A DNA stretch of 64,000 nt from Salinirubrum litoreum (GTDB lineage Archaea > Halobacteriota > Halobacteria > Halobacteriales > Haloferacaceae). Position 1 is the stretch's first letter, and every line of letters starts with the position of its first letter. The DNA lies in contig NZ_JAJCVJ010000003.1 of the NCBI RefSeq assembly GCF_020567425.1, positions 496,001 through 560,000 of the forward strand, given 5' to 3'. Of this stretch, positions 1-8,554 are shown in pieces. Position numbers and translations under genes: made by a program. The notes beneath the pieces are model-generated. The model was given only the letters and a program-made list of their open reading frames with translations. It was not told where the DNA came from and did not search any database.

Positions 1-830
1 CGCCGGACGACAGCACCGGGGCCGACCCGGCAGTCCTCCCCGAGGACGACCGGGGCTTCAACGACGGCCGTCTCGTGGACGCGGGCCGACTCGGCGATCA
101 CCGGTTCGCGGGTGTCGCCGATCATGTCGCCGTGTTCACGCAGGAGTTCTTCGGTCACGTCCAGCACCTCCCAGGGGTAGGAGGGGTCGAGCCACACGCC
201 GTCGGACTGCGCCCGGCGCACGCGCCCGGTGAGGTTCATCAGCGCGTCGGTCAGGTGGATGTCGCCGTTCCGCGAGTCGGTCTCCGCCAGCGCGTCGAAG
301 ATGGCGTGCGGGAGGACGTACACCCCGGCGTTGACGGCGTGGCTCGGCGCGTCGACGGGGTTCTCGATGACCGCCTCGATGTAGCCGTCGTCGGCGACGA
401 CCGCACCGTAGTCCTGCGGGTGTCGAGAGGTCGAGACGGCGGCCGTGGCGACGGCGTCACCCGCTTCGTGGGTCGCGATCGTGTCTCTGACCACGGTCGC
501 GTCGATCACGTTGTCGCCGTTGACGACGAGGAACGGATCGGACTCGACGATGTCACGGGTCTGGAGGAGCGCGTGGCCGCTTCCCAGTTGGTTCTCCTGC
601 GTGACGTAGGTCAGATCGACACCCCGGAAACTGCTCCCGAGGTGGGTCCGGATCCGGTCGCCACGGTAGCCGACGACGACCGTGATCCGGTCGATGCCGG
701 CACCGACGAGCGCGTCGAGCACGTACTCGAGGATCGGCCGGTTGGCGACGTGGAGTAACGGTTTGGGGCGGCGCTCGGTGAGCGGCCGGAGTCTGGAGCC
801 TTCACCGCCTGCGAGGACGACGGCTTCCAT
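1..830 (-). CDS. Sugar-1-phosphate nucleotidyltransferase (partial, C-terminus beyond the window)
   Basis: Activates a sugar-1-phosphate with an NTP to give an NDP-sugar for glycan synthesis in the cytoplasm. The minus strand from the ATG at 830 reads MEAVVLAGGEGSRLRPLTE, the G-G-x-G-x-R-L-x-P-L signature of the RmlA/GlmU nucleotidyltransferase family, followed by RPKPLL. A metal-binding VNGDN segment follows near residue 100. The last ~35 visible residues (VIAESARVHETAVVEAPVVL) look like left-handed beta-helix hexapeptide repeats, so this is probably the two-domain type. The reading frame is open to base 1, and 276 codons are visible. Known archaeal relatives include glucose-1-phosphate thymidylyltransferase and GlmU-like enzymes; the substrate cannot be decided from sequence. 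It lies beside a large glycan cluster, which fits the assignment. Confidence 0.9.
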   Translation of the reverse strand, partial: MEAVVLAGGEGSRLRPLTERRPKPLLHVANRPILEYVLDALVGAGIDRITVVVGYRGDRIRTHLGSSFRGVDLTYVTQENQLGSGHALLQTRDIVESDPFLVVNGDNVIDATVVRDTIATHEAGDAVATAAVSTSRHPQDYGAVVADDGYIEAVIENPVDAPSHAVNAGVYVLPHAIFDALAETDSRNGDIHLTDALMNLTGRVRRAQSDGVWLDPSYPWEVLDVTEELLREHGDMIGDTREPVIAESARVHETAVVEAPVVLGEDCRVGPGAVVR

Positions 831-918
831 GCTAGCTGTGGTGGCGCGAGAGGTTCTCGCGTCCACCGTGGTCGGTCGTGTAGGTGTGTCGTTTCATCGG
901 AAGTCACCGGACAGTGAT

Positions 919-934
919 GTCTACACATGTAGAC
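919..934. promoter_or_regulatory. Inverted repeat, possible operator
   Basis: GTCTACA-CA-TGTAGAC is a perfect 7-bp inverted repeat with a 2-base spacer. It lies about 90 bases upstream of the minus-strand nucleotidyltransferase start. The A/T-rich stretch at 944-958 (TCAATAACAAA on the minus strand) could be its TATA region, in which case the palindrome would sit at the transcription start, a usual place for a repressor site. This is inference from position and symmetry only. Confidence 0.4.
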
Positions 935-1432
935 CTCCTCTCGCGGGTTTGTTATTGAGAGACTACGTGAGGCGGTCGCACGGGTACGGAGTGCCGACTC
1001 GGCACGAGTGCCCGTGCCCGACCTCGCTCACGCCCGGTGCTCGCCGACGGTCCGTCCGCCCCGTCCCTGCGAACCACTCGCACATCGATCGATCGTTCGG
1101 CCGATCACCGTGTCGCGTGTCGTGGATCGACACCTACTTTAGCGACGTTTCCGACCCCTCGAACGACGACCGTTCGCTCGACGCTCGCTCTCGGCCGCCG
1201 GCGCTGTCTTCTGCGCCGTCGATCCGGCCACCCGCGCCGAGGCTCCGACCCGTCAGAGTAGTCAAACAGTCGACACTGTGTCCGTAAAGCACAGCTTAAA
1301 CTGTGTAAATACGCTTGTAACTCCGGAGAAGGCGGTCTACTCTGTCGTTCCAGCCTGTCGAAAGGTACTGTGGTAATGGTAGGCATACGGCAGGCATCAG
1401 ACAACCACTTTGCTACAAGCTGGCCAAATCTG

Positions 1433-1438
1433 TTTTAT
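1433..1438 (+). promoter_or_regulatory. TATA box of a leaderless promoter
   Basis: TTTTAT lies 23-28 bases before the ATG at 1461. That is the archaeal spacing between TATA box and transcription start, so the transcript is probably leaderless. This supports the 1461 start over the in-frame codon at 1410, which would place the TATA box inside the gene. Confidence 0.6.
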
Positions 1439-1460
1439 CCTTAATCGGCCATTAACGAGT

Positions 1461-3608
1461 ATGCCACACGACCATGAAGACAGTCCCGGAGGGATACCTT
1501 CCGGACTCGACAGACGCAGTTTCCTTCGCCTCGGCGGTGCCGCCGTCGGGACGGCGGCGCTGGCCTCCTCGTCGGCAGCAGCGGCGGTCACTCGGTACGA
1601 CATCACCTTCTCCCGGTCCGTGAACGTGGTTGAGGAGTACGGCGTCGATCCGACCGGGTCCGAGCGAGTCGACGACGTGTTACAGGAGCACATCGAAGAC
1701 GACACGCTCTTGATCTTCCCGGAGGGCGAGTACCGGTTCGAGGGCAAACTCGCCGAGTACGGCATGGACCGACTGGGCTTCTACGGCGACGGCGACGTGC
1801 GGTTCGTCGCGCCGGACGGCTTCAACGACATGCTGATCGACTACAACATGATCGGCGAGATCCTCGTCGAGGGGATCACGCTGGACATGACCGCGCCGAA
1901 CACCGTGACCGGGATCGACATCGACGCGAAGTACCGGGCGGTCGTCGAGGACGTGACCTACGAGGGTCGCGGCGTCCACGAGGACACCGGGACGACGAGC
2001 GCGTTCGGGATGTCGATGAAGAACGACGACGCGGTCGGAATCATCCGGAACGTCTCCGTTGAGGAAGGTGGTGCGCTGGGCCACTACGAGGGGGGCAACG
2101 GCCGGATCGGGGTCTACGTCGGCCCGAAGAACGAGGGGACCGTCCGTATCGAGAACACGACACTGGCCGACTTCCCGAACAACTGTGTCTACGCCAGTAA
2201 GACACCCGGTAACGTCGAGGTCGTCGACTGTACTTTCCGGAACAACAACGTCGCGTCCGTCAGGATCAGCGGCGAGGGCAGCTTCGTGAAGAACTCGACG
2301 TTCCTCATCGACCTCGACCAGTACGACGGACCGACCGACGGGATGGACTACTCGTTCAACACTCGCGGTATCTGGCTCGAACAGGGGAGTTTCGACTTCC
2401 CCGGCGGGGCCGTGATCGAAGGCTGTGACATCACCGTGGTCGACACGCGCTCCTGTTCGGGAGCCATCGCACTCGCGGGGTCGGCGAAAGAGACGACCAT
2501 TCGTGACACCGAGATCCGCGTCGACACCGACAGCACGAACGCGATCCGACGGAAACCGCCGAACGACTACGCCCCACTCACTGTCGACAACGTCACCATC
2601 ACCGGCAGTGCCGACGGTGGACAGGCGATCCTGCTGTGGGAGGCGGACGGCTCTGTCGTCAAGAACAGCTGTCTGTACGTCCCCGGCACGAACCGCGACG
2701 GCGTCCGTGCGCTGGAGGCCTCGAACTGTACCGTCGAGAACACGAACATCTCGGCCGGTGGTATCCGTGTCCGGGAGGACAACACGACCGTCTCGACTGC
2801 GGACCTCACCGAGATCGACGCCTGTCCGGTCTCCAGTGTCGACCGGAAGGAACTCCTGATCGAGAGCGTGGGCGACGAAGGCGCGGTCGACTTCGAGGCG
2901 ACCGTCTCCGGCGACGTCGAACGGGGACCGCTCGCGGAGGACTACGACCAGATCGACGGCAGCACGGTACTTGGCCACGTCGCTGGCGGCGGCAAGGACT
3001 CGTTCATGTTCACGGGCGATCTGACGGACTTCGACGTGACATTCGGCGACTACTCCGACGTGCGGGTTTCGGTCGACGGCGAGGAGCAGTTGTGGGCGAC
3101 CGGGAAGAAACTCGAGATCCGCAGCGTCGGCGACGAGAAGGCGGTCAACTTCGAGGCGACCGTCGACGGGAGCGTCGAACGCGGCGACCTCGCGGAGCCC
3201 TACGACGACATCTCGGGCGGGACGATCGAGGGCCACGTCGCCAATGGGGGCGTGGACACGTTTCGGTTCACGGGCGACTTGACGAACTTCGACGTGACGT
3301 ACGGCGACAGCGCCGACGTGGCGGTGCTGGTCGACGGCGAGCAGGTATCGTGGGGGACGTCCCACCGGCTGTTGGTCGAGAGCGTCGGCGACGAAGGGGC
3401 GGTCGACTTCACCGCGACCGTCTCCGGCGAGGCGTGGCGCGGTGACCTCGCGGAGGACTACGATTACGTCTCGGGCGACACGATCGAGGGCCACGTCGCC
3501 GCCGGGAAGGCCGACAGCTACCGCTTCACTGGCGAACTGACCGACTTCTCCGTGACGTTCGGCGACAAACGGGACGTACGAGCTTCGGTCGACGGCGACA
3601 CGATCTGA
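1461..3608 (+). CDS. Tat-exported right-handed beta-helix protein with three C-terminal repeats
   Basis: Predicted secreted protein of 715 residues. The N-terminus has a twin-arginine motif (DRRSFLRLGG, about residues 18-27) followed by an alanine-rich hydrophobic stretch. Residues ~45-450 carry the N-x-x-I/V-x-N-x-x-F spacing of parallel beta-helix proteins (pectate-lyase/NosD-like fold), with many Asn/Asp turns (for example VKNSTFLID, VENTNISAG). Residues ~464-715 are three tandem copies of an ~85-residue unit (DNA ~2848-3105, 3106-3363, 3364-3605). Each begins LLIESVGDEGAVDF-like, has a GHVA.G..D.(F/Y).FTG core and ends VSVDGE. The start was chosen from the TATA spacing. The gene stands alone between divergent and convergent neighbours in a glycan cluster, so polysaccharide binding, lysis or epimerisation is possible; no catalytic residues could be assigned. 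Confidence 0.75.
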   Translation: MPHDHEDSPGGIPSGLDRRSFLRLGGAAVGTAALASSSAAAAVTRYDITFSRSVNVVEEYGVDPTGSERVDDVLQEHIEDDTLLIFPEGEYRFEGKLAEYGMDRLGFYGDGDVRFVAPDGFNDMLIDYNMIGEILVEGITLDMTAPNTVTGIDIDAKYRAVVEDVTYEGRGVHEDTGTTSAFGMSMKNDDAVGIIRNVSVEEGGALGHYEGGNGRIGVYVGPKNEGTVRIENTTLADFPNNCVYASKTPGNVEVVDCTFRNNNVASVRISGEGSFVKNSTFLIDLDQYDGPTDGMDYSFNTRGIWLEQGSFDFPGGAVIEGCDITVVDTRSCSGAIALAGSAKETTIRDTEIRVDTDSTNAIRRKPPNDYAPLTVDNVTITGSADGGQAILLWEADGSVVKNSCLYVPGTNRDGVRALEASNCTVENTNISAGGIRVREDNTTVSTADLTEIDACPVSSVDRKELLIESVGDEGAVDFEATVSGDVERGPLAEDYDQIDGSTVLGHVAGGGKDSFMFTGDLTDFDVTFGDYSDVRVSVDGEEQLWATGKKLEIRSVGDEKAVNFEATVDGSVERGDLAEPYDDISGGTIEGHVANGGVDTFRFTGDLTNFDVTYGDSADVAVLVDGEQVSWGTSHRLLVESVGDEGAVDFTATVSGEAWRGDLAEDYDYVSGDTIEGHVAAGKADSYRFTGELTDFSVTFGDKRDVRASVDGDTI
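2848..3605 (+). repeat. Three tandem ~85-codon repeats inside the beta-helix gene
   Basis: Three in-frame copies share SVGDE.AV.F.ATV.G, R.(P/D)LAE.YD..(S/D)G.T..GHVA.G and FTG(D/E)LT.F.VT(F/Y)GD. Similarity remains high in the DNA as well. The units look like small beta-sandwich modules and recall C-terminal carbohydrate- or wall-associated domains of other secreted haloarchaeal beta-helix proteins. Their function is not known to me. Confidence 0.8.
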
Positions 3609-3722
3609 CGGCGACCCGATCTGCTTCGGTCACCGGCCGTCTCCGCTTCTCCCGCTTCACCTTCCCGGGGAGACCGTCGAACACACTCTCGTTCGGGTGG
3701 TGACGATCCGTTCCCGGAACGA

Positions 3723-4928
3723 TCAGTCGCTCTGCCGACCCGGCCTACCCACTACCTCGCGGTACAGCGCTTCGAGGCGGTCGGTCACGTGGTCCCACGC
3801 GTAGCGGTCTTCGATCAGGTTCCGGTTGCGTCTGCCCATCTCACGGGCGGTCTCGGGGTCGGCGAGCAGGTCACCCAGTGCCGCAGCGAGTGCGTCGGCG
3901 TCACCCGGTTCGACCAGTCGCCCGTTCTCGGGACCGACGACCTCCGGGACGCTCCCGACGCTGGTGGCGACGACGGCGTTCCCGCCGGCCATCCCCTCCA
4001 GCAGGGCGAAGGGCAGTCCCTCGGCGTGTGACGCGAGTACGGTGATCGTTCCCTCGGAGAGCAGGCGGCGCTTCTCGGCCTCCGAGACGTAGCCGTGGTA
4101 GGTGACGGTTCCGTGCCGTTCGGCCAGCGCCTCGGCTTCGGCCCGGAGCGGCCCGTCACCCGCCAGTACGAACTCGAACTCGACACCCTCGTCGGTGAGG
4201 CTGTCGACCGCGTCGAACAACTCGGCGATCCCCTTCCGGGGGACGAGATTCGAGACGACGACCACTCGCGGCGGATCGGCGTCGTCCCGTGGTTCGAAGT
4301 CGCCGGGCGTGACGGCGTTCGGGAGGACGACGAGCTTCTCCGGGGCGACGCGTCCGGCGAGGCTCTCTGCCCAGTACTCCGAGAGGACGATCACCGCGTC
4401 GCTCTGCTCGAAGACGAGCGACTGAAACCACGATAGCGGGGGGCGAGCGTCGGCGACGAACTCGTCGAAGGTCGGGCCGTGGACGTGGAGCACGACCGGG
4501 ACCCGCCAGAACAGAGCCGACACCAGGACGTACAACCCTGCCCGGAGAAACGAGAGGTCGTCGGAGGCGTGGACGTGGACGAGGTCGGGCCGCCGCCGGA
4601 ACGGAAACCGAGCGAGGGCTCTGAGGGTCCGGTAGCACTTGTGCCAGAAGACGGCCCGTTCCTCGCCGAGCAGTCCGGCGAGTGCGACCGTCCCCTCGGG
4701 TGCCGGTGTCGCAGTGTCGTGAATCCGCGACCGGACTGCGCCGTCGAACAGGTCGTGCTGGTGGTTGATGTAGTGGGCGATGCCACCGGTTCTGTGGCCT
4801 GCCGGACCGACCAAGAGTACGTCGAGTGGAGCCACCTCTTGTCGGCTGTGATGGTCCGACTGATCGTGCTCTCCTGCCCAACTGTGATCGTCAGACTGAC
4901 AGCGGTCTCTCGGTCGGTTGTAGCTCAC
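3723..4928 (-). CDS. Glycosyltransferase family 4
   Basis: Transfers an activated sugar to a growing glycan at the cytoplasmic face of the membrane. The 401-residue protein has a GT-B fold layout. The N-terminal domain begins LDVLLVGPAGHRTGGIAHY, with the glycine-rich loop of GT4 enzymes. The C-terminal nucleotide-binding domain holds VVVSNLVPRKGI, LAGDGPLR and the E-x7-E motif in EGLPFALLEGMAGG. The GTG at 4928 gives ~35 residues of hydrophilic, His/Asp-rich leader before the first strand, so the true start may be somewhat downstream. It converges on the beta-helix gene and diverges from the membrane protein at 5174. Acceptor and donor are unknown. Confidence 0.85.
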   Translation of the reverse strand: MSYNRPRDRCQSDDHSWAGEHDQSDHHSRQEVAPLDVLLVGPAGHRTGGIAHYINHQHDLFDGAVRSRIHDTATPAPEGTVALAGLLGEERAVFWHKCYRTLRALARFPFRRRPDLVHVHASDDLSFLRAGLYVLVSALFWRVPVVLHVHGPTFDEFVADARPPLSWFQSLVFEQSDAVIVLSEYWAESLAGRVAPEKLVVLPNAVTPGDFEPRDDADPPRVVVVSNLVPRKGIAELFDAVDSLTDEGVEFEFVLAGDGPLRAEAEALAERHGTVTYHGYVSEAEKRRLLSEGTITVLASHAEGLPFALLEGMAGGNAVVATSVGSVPEVVGPENGRLVEPGDADALAAALGDLLADPETAREMGRRNRNLIEDRYAWDHVTDRLEALYREVVGRPGRQSD

Positions 4929-5125
4929 GGGGTTGTCACCTCCCGCGTTGCTGTGGGTACTGGTGTGGGCGCACCCTGCACTGCCGTCGGTCGCGGGACT
5001 CTCACCGGTCCGCTCGGCAGTCCTCGTTCGCTCAACCGTCTCATACCCTCCCGTGCGCTGGACGCCCGGTTAGTTATCGCCGACCTACAGCCCACGACCG
5101 CTAGCGCCGACGGCCGCTCAGACCG

Positions 5126-5173
5126 TTATACGATACATAACCAAGCCGCTAGAGGCTGGATGAAGGAGTACAA
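5126..5173 (+). promoter_or_regulatory. Promoter and Shine-Dalgarno of the 5174 operon
   Basis: An A/T-rich element (TTATACGATACATAA, 5126-5140) sits in otherwise GC-rich DNA. The GGAG at 5165-5168 lies 5 bases before the ATG at 5174. Haloarchaeal first genes often lack such a site, so a leadered transcript is suggested here. Confidence 0.55.
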
Positions 5174-6985
5174 ATGTCCCGACTCTCGAAAGTGGGTCTC
5201 GTCTGTGGGTACGCGGCACTAGCTGTCGCCGCAGCCGTGGCTCATCTCTCTCCTACGTCAGGGTACGAGCTGTCAATCTACACGGCGACGCCTCCCCCCT
5301 ACTGGATCGCCGTCGGCGTCGCACTGTTCGTCTCCGTGCTCATCGCGTTCACGAGTACCGGCATCCTCCGAAGCGGCTCACTCGTTCTCGCCGTCGGGTC
5401 GATGTACTCCATCGGGAGCCTCCCGCTCGCTCGTGGCTACTATTTTTACGGCTCCGCAGACGCGATGACGCACCTCGGCTGGACAGCAGACCTCCTAACT
5501 GGCAGGCTCCCCGTTCTGGACCTGTACTACCCCGGTCTCCACTCGACGACGCTTCTCACGAGCACGCTCTCGTCGATCCCGACGAGACGAGCGATGCTTC
5601 TCTTCGTCTCACTGTTCCTCTTGGCGTTCGTCGCGTTTAGCTTCCTCGCCGTGCGGGCGATCACGACGCGACAGACCGACACGACGTTCGCGGTGTTCGC
5701 GGCGCTCCTGCTCCTCCCGATCACGCACCTGACGACCCACTACATCAACCCGCACCCGATCTCCGACGCGATCCTGTTGATCCCACTCGGACTCTATCTG
5801 CTTGCCCGGTACATCACCGACAGCGAGCGCGACAGACCCCTGACGAAGCTGGGTATACTGCTGGCGCTCTACTCAACGGCGACGCTTCTGTACCACTCGA
5901 TGCAGGCGCTCCACCTGCTGATCCTGCTCGGTGGGATCGTGTTGATCCAGTTCTACGTCCGGGTGCGGTCCAATTTCTTCGAGAGCGCGACCGCCTCGTT
6001 CAGCCGGATCACCGAACACCGCCCTGTCTACGTCCAGACGGCCTTCCTCGCGGGACTGTTCCTGCTCTGGAACCTGAACCGGGATCGGACCGTGAACGCC
6101 GCCGAGGGGTTCGTCTCCGAGTTCAGCAGCTTACTCGCTGGTACCGGGCAGTCCGCAACCTACGTCCAATCGCGGGGGTCGTCGCTGTCCGCCATCGGAG
6201 GTGACCTCGTCGAGGTGTTTGCCAAGATGTTCCTGCCGAGTGCGATCTTCTGTGCGATCACGGGCATCCTGATGATCGGGGTCTTCTTCGGCCGACTGAA
6301 GCAGGACTCCGACGCCGACGCATTCGTCGAGTACCTCTGTGCCGCACTGGTCGGGTTGCTGGTGTTCGACGTGCTCCTGTTGATCGCCGGTGACACCTCT
6401 GACCTGTTCTTCCGGACGCTCGGTGCAGTCATGGCGGTCGTCACCGTCCTCACGGTGTTTGCGGTCCCGAGACTGCTGGACTGGGCACCGATCTCGCTTC
6501 CTGAGAAACCCCGTCGGATCGGGGCGATGGTCGCCATCGGTCTCCTGTTGACCGCCTCCGTTCCGACCGTCTACGCCTCGCCGTACATCTTCCAGACGAA
6601 CGGACAAGTAACCGAACAGCAGATGACCGGTCACGAAATCCTCTTCGAGCACGAAATGGACGACACACAGATCGCAGCACTCCGAAACGGCCCATGGCGC
6701 TACTACCACGCCATCTACGGCGTCGAGACCTCCGAGGAACGCATCTCTCGGATGAAACAGAACGGTGTTCCCTTCGGGACTCTCGGCTCACTCCAAGCGA
6801 CGTACCAGACCGATCAGTACGTCGCGCTCCGTGAATCCGACGAAGAACGAGAAGCCGGCGTCTATCGTGGCTTACGCTACGACGGCGCGAGCTTCGATTC
6901 GCTCGACTGGCAACGGGACGTCCACCGGGTGACCAGCAACGGCGGGTTCCGTGCGTACCTCGTTGATAAGGGGGGGTCGGCATGA
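5174..6985 (+). CDS. Large polytopic membrane protein, possibly GT-C type or polymerase
   Basis: A 603-residue protein with about 11-13 hydrophobic segments across residues ~8-470 and a C-terminal soluble part of ~120 residues. After the second or third segment an extracytoplasmic loop contains YFYGSADAMTHLGW. An acidic/His loop at this place is typical of GT-C glycosyltransferases and related membrane enzymes that use polyprenyl-phosphate sugars. I do not recognise a specific family, so this is inference from topology and neighbours. Its stop overlaps the next start (ATGA at 6982-6985), so it is cotranscribed with the phosphatase-superfamily protein and the flippase. Plausible roles are glycan polymerase or polyprenyl-linked sugar transferase. 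Confidence 0.6.
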   Translation: MSRLSKVGLVCGYAALAVAAAVAHLSPTSGYELSIYTATPPPYWIAVGVALFVSVLIAFTSTGILRSGSLVLAVGSMYSIGSLPLARGYYFYGSADAMTHLGWTADLLTGRLPVLDLYYPGLHSTTLLTSTLSSIPTRRAMLLFVSLFLLAFVAFSFLAVRAITTRQTDTTFAVFAALLLLPITHLTTHYINPHPISDAILLIPLGLYLLARYITDSERDRPLTKLGILLALYSTATLLYHSMQALHLLILLGGIVLIQFYVRVRSNFFESATASFSRITEHRPVYVQTAFLAGLFLLWNLNRDRTVNAAEGFVSEFSSLLAGTGQSATYVQSRGSSLSAIGGDLVEVFAKMFLPSAIFCAITGILMIGVFFGRLKQDSDADAFVEYLCAALVGLLVFDVLLLIAGDTSDLFFRTLGAVMAVVTVLTVFAVPRLLDWAPISLPEKPRRIGAMVAIGLLLTASVPTVYASPYIFQTNGQVTEQQMTGHEILFEHEMDDTQIAALRNGPWRYYHAIYGVETSEERISRMKQNGVPFGTLGSLQATYQTDQYVALRESDEEREAGVYRGLRYDGASFDSLDWQRDVHRVTSNGGFRAYLVDKGGSA

Positions 6986-8553
6986 GCGGTCCGGCCGTGG
7001 TCATCGGTCTCGACGGTGTCCCCTGGGATTTCATCGAGCGATGGACCGACGACGGCCATCTCCCGAACTTCGCCCGCCTCCGCGAGGAGGGGGCCGCTGG
7101 GCCGTGTCAGAGTACGGTGCCGGCGCTGACGGCGCTCGCGTGGCCGTCGATCACTACCGGTGTCCGGCCGGACAAGCACGGGTTGTACGCGTTCAGCGGG
7201 TTGCAGCCGAACTACAGCCACTCGCTCAACACGAGTCGGCAGTCCCGTCACCCAGCGATGTGGGACGCACTTCGGTCGGTGGTAGTTAATGTCCCGATGA
7301 CCTACCCTGCCAGCGACATCGACGGCATCATGATTACCGGCATGATGACGCCGGACGGATCGCCACAGTTCACTCACCCGCCGGAGTTCCGGGATCGATT
7401 GGAAAGCGACTATCCCGACTACCGCATCGGTCTGGACTGGAAGGCGTATTACGGCCGGCCGACCGAACTCGCTGCGGACCTCGGTGAGGTGCTCTCGACC
7501 CGTCGTCGGTTGATGAACGACCTGCTGGACGAGGACTTCGAACTGTTCTTCTTCGTCTATACCGAACCGGATCGGCTCCAGCACCTCGTCTGGGACGAAG
7601 ACTTGCTCCGCAGCCACTACGAGCGACTCGACGACGTGATCGGCGACGCGCTCGCACACGTTGAGGCGAACGACGGGACGCTGTACGTCGTCTCCGACCA
7701 CGGCTTTGGGCCGGTGAAGCGACAGGTGAACCTCAACACGATCCTTCGCGACGCCGGGTTCCTCACTCCCGCGAGTGACGACGGCGTCCGAGGCTTGCTG
7801 TCACGAGCAGGTCTCACGAAGTCGCGCGTGCTCGATGGTCTCGAGAAGGTCGGGGTCAGCGAGAACCACCTCGTCAGATACCTGCCGCGACAGTTGGTCG
7901 ATTCTGCGGCCGCGACGGTCCCCGGTGATCACGGGATGTACGACGTAAACCACGGCGAGACGGACGTGTTCGCCCATGGCATGGGTAACATCTATATCAA
8001 CACGACCGATCGATTCGACGCCGGCACGGTGGCCCCCAGCGAACGTGATCGGGTCAAGACGGAGATCGTCGAATTGTTCCGGTCTGTCCAGGACCCTGAG
8101 ACCGGCGAACGCCCGCTCCGGGTCGCCGACGGCGACGACCTTTTCCCGACAGATCCGGACTCACCGGACCTCGTCGTCGAAGCTGGCGAGAACTACACGG
8201 TCAGCACCGGAAAGCTGACCACGGCGGCGTTTAGCTCCCCAACGAACCTCGCCGCCGACCACAAGCCCGAGGGTATCTTCCTCGCGTGGGGGCCAGACAT
8301 CGCGGCCGGCGTGACACCCGAAGACGCGACTGTCTACGACTTCGCACCCACCGTCCTCCACGGAATGGGAGAACCCGTGCCGGACGACGCTGACGGTCGC
8401 GTCCTCTCCGAAATCTTCACGCCGGGATCCAGCCCTGCCGAGACTCCGGTCGCGTCGGCCAACTACGGTGATCGAGTCTCCGACGGAGACGACGAGGAAG
8501 ATGACTTCAGCGGCGTCGAGGACCGACTCAAAGGCCTCGGCTATATGGAGTGA
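6982..8553 (+). CDS. Alkaline phosphatase superfamily protein (type I phosphodiesterase/nucleotide pyrophosphatase-like)
   Basis: A 523-residue predicted metal-dependent hydrolase or transferase. Family hallmarks are visible: the first metal ligand in VIGLDGVPWDF (~residue 10), a Thr/Ser nucleophile region in TVPALTALAWPSITTG (~residues 45-60), then PDRLQHLVWD and VVSDHGFGP (~residue 235), which supply the distal metal ligands. No signal peptide is seen, so the protein is probably cytoplasmic or membrane-associated. Members of this superfamily in archaeal glycan clusters are thought to act on phospho-sugar or lipid-linked groups; the substrate is unknown. It is translationally coupled to both neighbours, overlapping the upstream gene by 4 bases and ending 1 base before the flippase start. 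Confidence 0.8.
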   Translation: MSGPAVVIGLDGVPWDFIERWTDDGHLPNFARLREEGAAGPCQSTVPALTALAWPSITTGVRPDKHGLYAFSGLQPNYSHSLNTSRQSRHPAMWDALRSVVVNVPMTYPASDIDGIMITGMMTPDGSPQFTHPPEFRDRLESDYPDYRIGLDWKAYYGRPTELAADLGEVLSTRRRLMNDLLDEDFELFFFVYTEPDRLQHLVWDEDLLRSHYERLDDVIGDALAHVEANDGTLYVVSDHGFGPVKRQVNLNTILRDAGFLTPASDDGVRGLLSRAGLTKSRVLDGLEKVGVSENHLVRYLPRQLVDSAAATVPGDHGMYDVNHGETDVFAHGMGNIYINTTDRFDAGTVAPSERDRVKTEIVELFRSVQDPETGERPLRVADGDDLFPTDPDSPDLVVEAGENYTVSTGKLTTAAFSSPTNLAADHKPEGIFLAWGPDIAAGVTPEDATVYDFAPTVLHGMGEPVPDDADGRVLSEIFTPGSSPAETPVASANYGDRVSDGDDEEDDFSGVEDRLKGLGYME

Positions 8554-8554
8554 A

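Larger units (their letters stand above)
831..1460. other. Gene-free region between divergent genes
   Basis: About 630 bases with no convincing gene. It holds the divergent control regions of the nucleotidyltransferase (minus) and the beta-helix protein (plus). A 7-bp inverted repeat lies at 919-934 and a TATA-like element at 1433-1438. The short open frames across 682-1404 have arginine-rich, low-complexity translations typical of out-of-frame reading in GC-rich DNA, and I reject them as genes. Base composition falls after about 1290, towards the plus-strand promoter. Confidence 0.6.

Noticed and set aside
1105-1404. Minus-strand frame of 99 codons in the divergent region
   Set aside because: The translation is dominated by an Arg run and overlaps likely promoter sequence; no family resemblance.
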